From NCBI RefSeq assembly GCF_008329525.1, contig NZ_NPKQ01000001.1, positions 682,001 to 746,000 of the forward strand: 64,000 nucleotides of DNA, read 5' to 3'. The stretch's first letter is position 1; every line of letters begins with the position of its first letter. The stretch comes from Tardiphaga sp. P9-11. Its GTDB lineage: Bacteria > Pseudomonadota > Alphaproteobacteria > Rhizobiales > Xanthobacteraceae. This document shows positions 62,408 through 64,000 of the stretch, in pieces. The notes beneath the pieces were generated by a model. It was not told where the DNA came from. It searched no databases and saw only the letters and a list, made by a program, of their open reading frames with translations. The position numbers and the translations under genes are program-made.

Positions 62408-63817
62408 ATGCACCAGATCGTGGCCAATCCTGTCGACTCCGCGCACCGCTGGTGGGTACTGGCGATCGTCGTTGCGGCGCAATTCATGTTTGGGGTCGAT
62501 GCCTTCATCGTCAATGTCGCGGTCCCAACCATCGCGGTCGAGCTTCGTGCCAGCGCGGCGCAGATCGAGGCCGTGATTGCGGTCTATCTGATCGGATATG
62601 CGACGCTGGTGATCACCGGTGGCCGGCTCGGTGATATCTACGGCACCAGGAACACCTTTCTCGCCGGCGTGCTCGGCTTCACCCTGACATCACTGTGGTG
62701 CGGGCTCGCGCAATCCGGACCGGAGCTGATTCTGGCGCGGCTGGCACAGGGCGCGACTGCGGCGCTGATGGTGCCGCAGGTGCTGGCCACCATCCATGTG
62801 CTGTTTGCAGACGAAACCCGCGCCCGCGCCTTCGCCATCTACGGCATCGTGCTCGGCCTTGCCGGCGCTGCGGGCTTTCTGCTCGGTGGCCTGCTGGTGA
62901 CGATGGACCTTGCAGGCCTCGGCTGGCGTGCAGTGTTCTTCGTCAATGAACCGGTGGGGCTTGTCATCATCGCAGCTGCGTGGCGGCTGATGCCGTACGT
63001 TCCCCGCCATCCAGGCACGCGGCTGGATATACCGGGCGCGCTGGTGCTGTTCGCCGGATTGCTCGGTCTGATCGGCCCACTGTTGTTCGGGCACGAACTG
63101 CACTGGGCACCGTCGGTGTGGCTGGCGATGGTTGCGGGCGCGGCAGTGATCGCCGGCTTCGTCAGGCTGGAGCGCCGCGTCGCGCTGCACGGGGGCATGC
63201 CGCTGATCGATCTGGCGTTGCTCGCGGATGCTGCTTTCATGCGTGGGCTATGCGCGGTGTTCTTTTTCTTCTTCGCCAATCTGTCATTTTACCTCGTGAT
63301 GACGTTGTTCATGCAGAACGCGTTGCACATTCCGCCGATGCGGGCAGGTCTCATGTTCATACCGCTGGCGCTGGCCTTCATTGTCGCATCGCGTCACAGC
63401 GGCAGGCGGTCGCGCCATCGTGGCAGCCTGGTGCTGATCGAGGGTTGCGTGGTGCAGGTCATCGGTCTCGCCGCGCTGGCCGCGATGGTGCTGGCCTCGA
63501 ACGCGTCGTCAGCATCGCTGCTGGCGGTGCCGCTTGCCGTGTTCGGCTATGGCCAGGGTCTGGTCATGGCGCCGCTGTCCAGTGCCGTGCTGTCGACCGT
63601 GCAGCCGTCGAGCGCGGGAGCCGGCTCGGGCATATACGGCACCGCGGCGCAAATCGCCAACGCAGCCGGCGTTGCTGCGATCGGCGCGGTCTATTTCGCG
63701 GTGCAATCCGCAGCATCGGCAGCCATCGCGCTGCTCGCAAGCTTTGCATTATGCGCGTTGTCGGTCGCCGCCTGTGCGGGCTTTCTGCTATGGATGCGCC
63801 GCGCGGGCAACGCATAG
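62408..63817 (+). CDS. MFS exporter of the DHA2/EmrB-QacA type
   Basis: 469 residues with about 14 hydrophobic helices. The family pattern is visible: FMFGVDAFIVNVAVPTIAVE at the N-terminus and GGRLGDIYGTRNTF loop 2-3; the N-terminal motif DAFIVNVA is that of 14-helix drug/proton antiporters. It probably expels a toxic or amphipathic compound. The ATG at 62408 lies 278 bases from sthA, which is divergent. A tandem repeat and candidate promoter follow its stop. Confidence 0.88.
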   Translation: MHQIVANPVDSAHRWWVLAIVVAAQFMFGVDAFIVNVAVPTIAVELRASAAQIEAVIAVYLIGYATLVITGGRLGDIYGTRNTFLAGVLGFTLTSLWCGLAQSGPELILARLAQGATAALMVPQVLATIHVLFADETRARAFAIYGIVLGLAGAAGFLLGGLLVTMDLAGLGWRAVFFVNEPVGLVIIAAAWRLMPYVPRHPGTRLDIPGALVLFAGLLGLIGPLLFGHELHWAPSVWLAMVAGAAVIAGFVRLERRVALHGGMPLIDLALLADAAFMRGLCAVFFFFFANLSFYLVMTLFMQNALHIPPMRAGLMFIPLALAFIVASRHSGRRSRHRGSLVLIEGCVVQVIGLAALAAMVLASNASSASLLAVPLAVFGYGQGLVMAPLSSAVLSTVQPSSAGAGSGIYGTAAQIANAAGVAAIGAVYFAVQSAASAAIALLASFALCALSVAACAGFLLWMRRAGNA

Positions 63818-63820
63818 AAT

Positions 63821-63860
63821 TCCAGCACGGCGTTTGACAGTCCAGCACGCGCCTTGACAG
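63821..63860. repeat. Tandem direct repeat, two 20-base units
   Basis: 63821-63840 and 63841-63860 match at 16 of 20 positions (both start TCCAGCACG and end TTGACAG). The four differences are consecutive, at units' positions 10-13. Both carry TTGACA, the -35 hexamer, so the duplication may have made or doubled a promoter for the next gene. Confidence 0.7.
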
Positions 63861-63883
63861 GTCAATCGCGATGGCTTGATATT
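63854..63883 (+). promoter_or_regulatory. Candidate sigma-70 type promoter of the last gene
   Basis: TTGACA at 63854-63859 and GATATT at 63878-63883 with an 18-base spacing. The TTGAC-AG-GTCAA dyad (63854-63865) overlaps the -35 box. The gene starting at 63962 would have a leader of about 70 bases. The -10 match is only 4 of 6. Confidence 0.4.
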
Positions 63884-63961
63884 GGGGCATGGGGACAAAG
63901 CGATCTCCCCACGAGGCGACATGCCCAAGTATCGCGTCCCGCATTCCTGCAAGGACGCGCC

Positions 63962-64000
63962 ATGTCATCGATTAACAGCATTTCCGTTGGAAAACTCGTT
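63962..64000 (+). CDS. Start of an unfinished gene (possibly rhodanese/chromate-resistance type)
   Basis: An ATG at 63962 preceded by AAGGA six bases upstream opens a frame of 13 codons to the window end (MSSINSISVGKLV). The tract resembles the opening of rhodanese-like/ChrB-associated proteins in Bradyrhizobium as I remember them, but 13 residues cannot prove it. The gene continues outside the window. Confidence 0.4.
   Translation, partial: MSSINSISVGKLV

Noticed and set aside
60705-62576. Long plus-strand open frame (623 codons) opposite SthA
   Set aside because: SthA is unmistakable on the minus strand; this frame is an antisense shadow and runs into the DHA2 exporter.
1-64000. CRISPR arrays, insertion sequences, prophage or conjugation genes
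   Set aside because: No regularly spaced repeats and no transposase, integrase, relaxase or phage structural protein was recognised on either strand.

Overview
The window is high-GC alphaproteobacterial chromosome. It looks like the Bradyrhizobium/Rhodopseudomonas/Tardiphaga group of the Rhizobiales (inference). The evidence is a FlaF/FlbT flagellar operon convergent with an FtcR/LafR-type regulator, short rhizobial-style FlgD and rod-binding proteins, ssu genes, two class III cyclases, dispersed GC-rich intergenic palindromes and a CCA-encoding tRNA-Arg. No transposase, integrase, phage gene or CRISPR array was seen.

Layout. 1-6.7 kb: the 3' part of a flagellar operon (flgL end, flaF, flbT, flgD, fliQ, flhA, fliR, a FliJ-like gene, a FlgJ-type rod-binding protein, a FlgN-like gene and a membrane-anchored protein), facing ftcR/lafR across a terminator. 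6.9-12 kb: sparsely coding, with a coiled-coil membrane protein, a small unrecognised protein, a long imperfect inverted repeat and a glycosyltransferase-like gene. 12-19.7 kb: an accessory metabolic zone with two LysR regulators, an AraC regulator, an MFS exporter, a ring-cleaving-dioxygenase-like VOC protein, an alpha/beta-hydrolase remnant, a YcaC-like hydrolase and a chloroperoxidase-like hydrolase. 20-27.3 kb: a tight seven-gene operon (YcaC-like hydrolase, XapX protein, amidohydrolase with a Cys-rich tail, DoxX, MFS with a soluble tail, secreted VOC-like protein, AlgE-like porin) that reads as a small-molecule uptake and conversion module of unknown substrate.

27.5-36 kb: an adenylate cyclase, tRNA-Arg(CCG), a Tat-exported amidohydrolase, an acyltransferase, small secreted proteins, a polysaccharide deacetylase, a YccF protein and a GGDEF-EAL protein. 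36.5-40 kb: a sulfonate operon (ssuD, ssuC, ssuB and a flavin reductase) without a substrate-binding ssuA.

40-51 kb holds the most interesting locus. A 1397-residue secreted protein with a FecR domain, cadherin/VCBS-like repeats and one RTX-type motif is followed by its own type I ABC exporter and adaptor, then by a CHASE2 adenylate cyclase, all on the minus strand. A LapG-type cysteine protease lies divergently upstream. This suggests a surface-protein system whose secretion or release is coupled to cyclase signalling (inference).

51-64 kb: a chemoreceptor, SDR and cupin genes, a SGNH-like secreted protein, a luciferase-like monooxygenase, HtpX, an OmpA-family protein, soluble transhydrogenase SthA, a DHA2-type MFS exporter and the first codons of one more gene.
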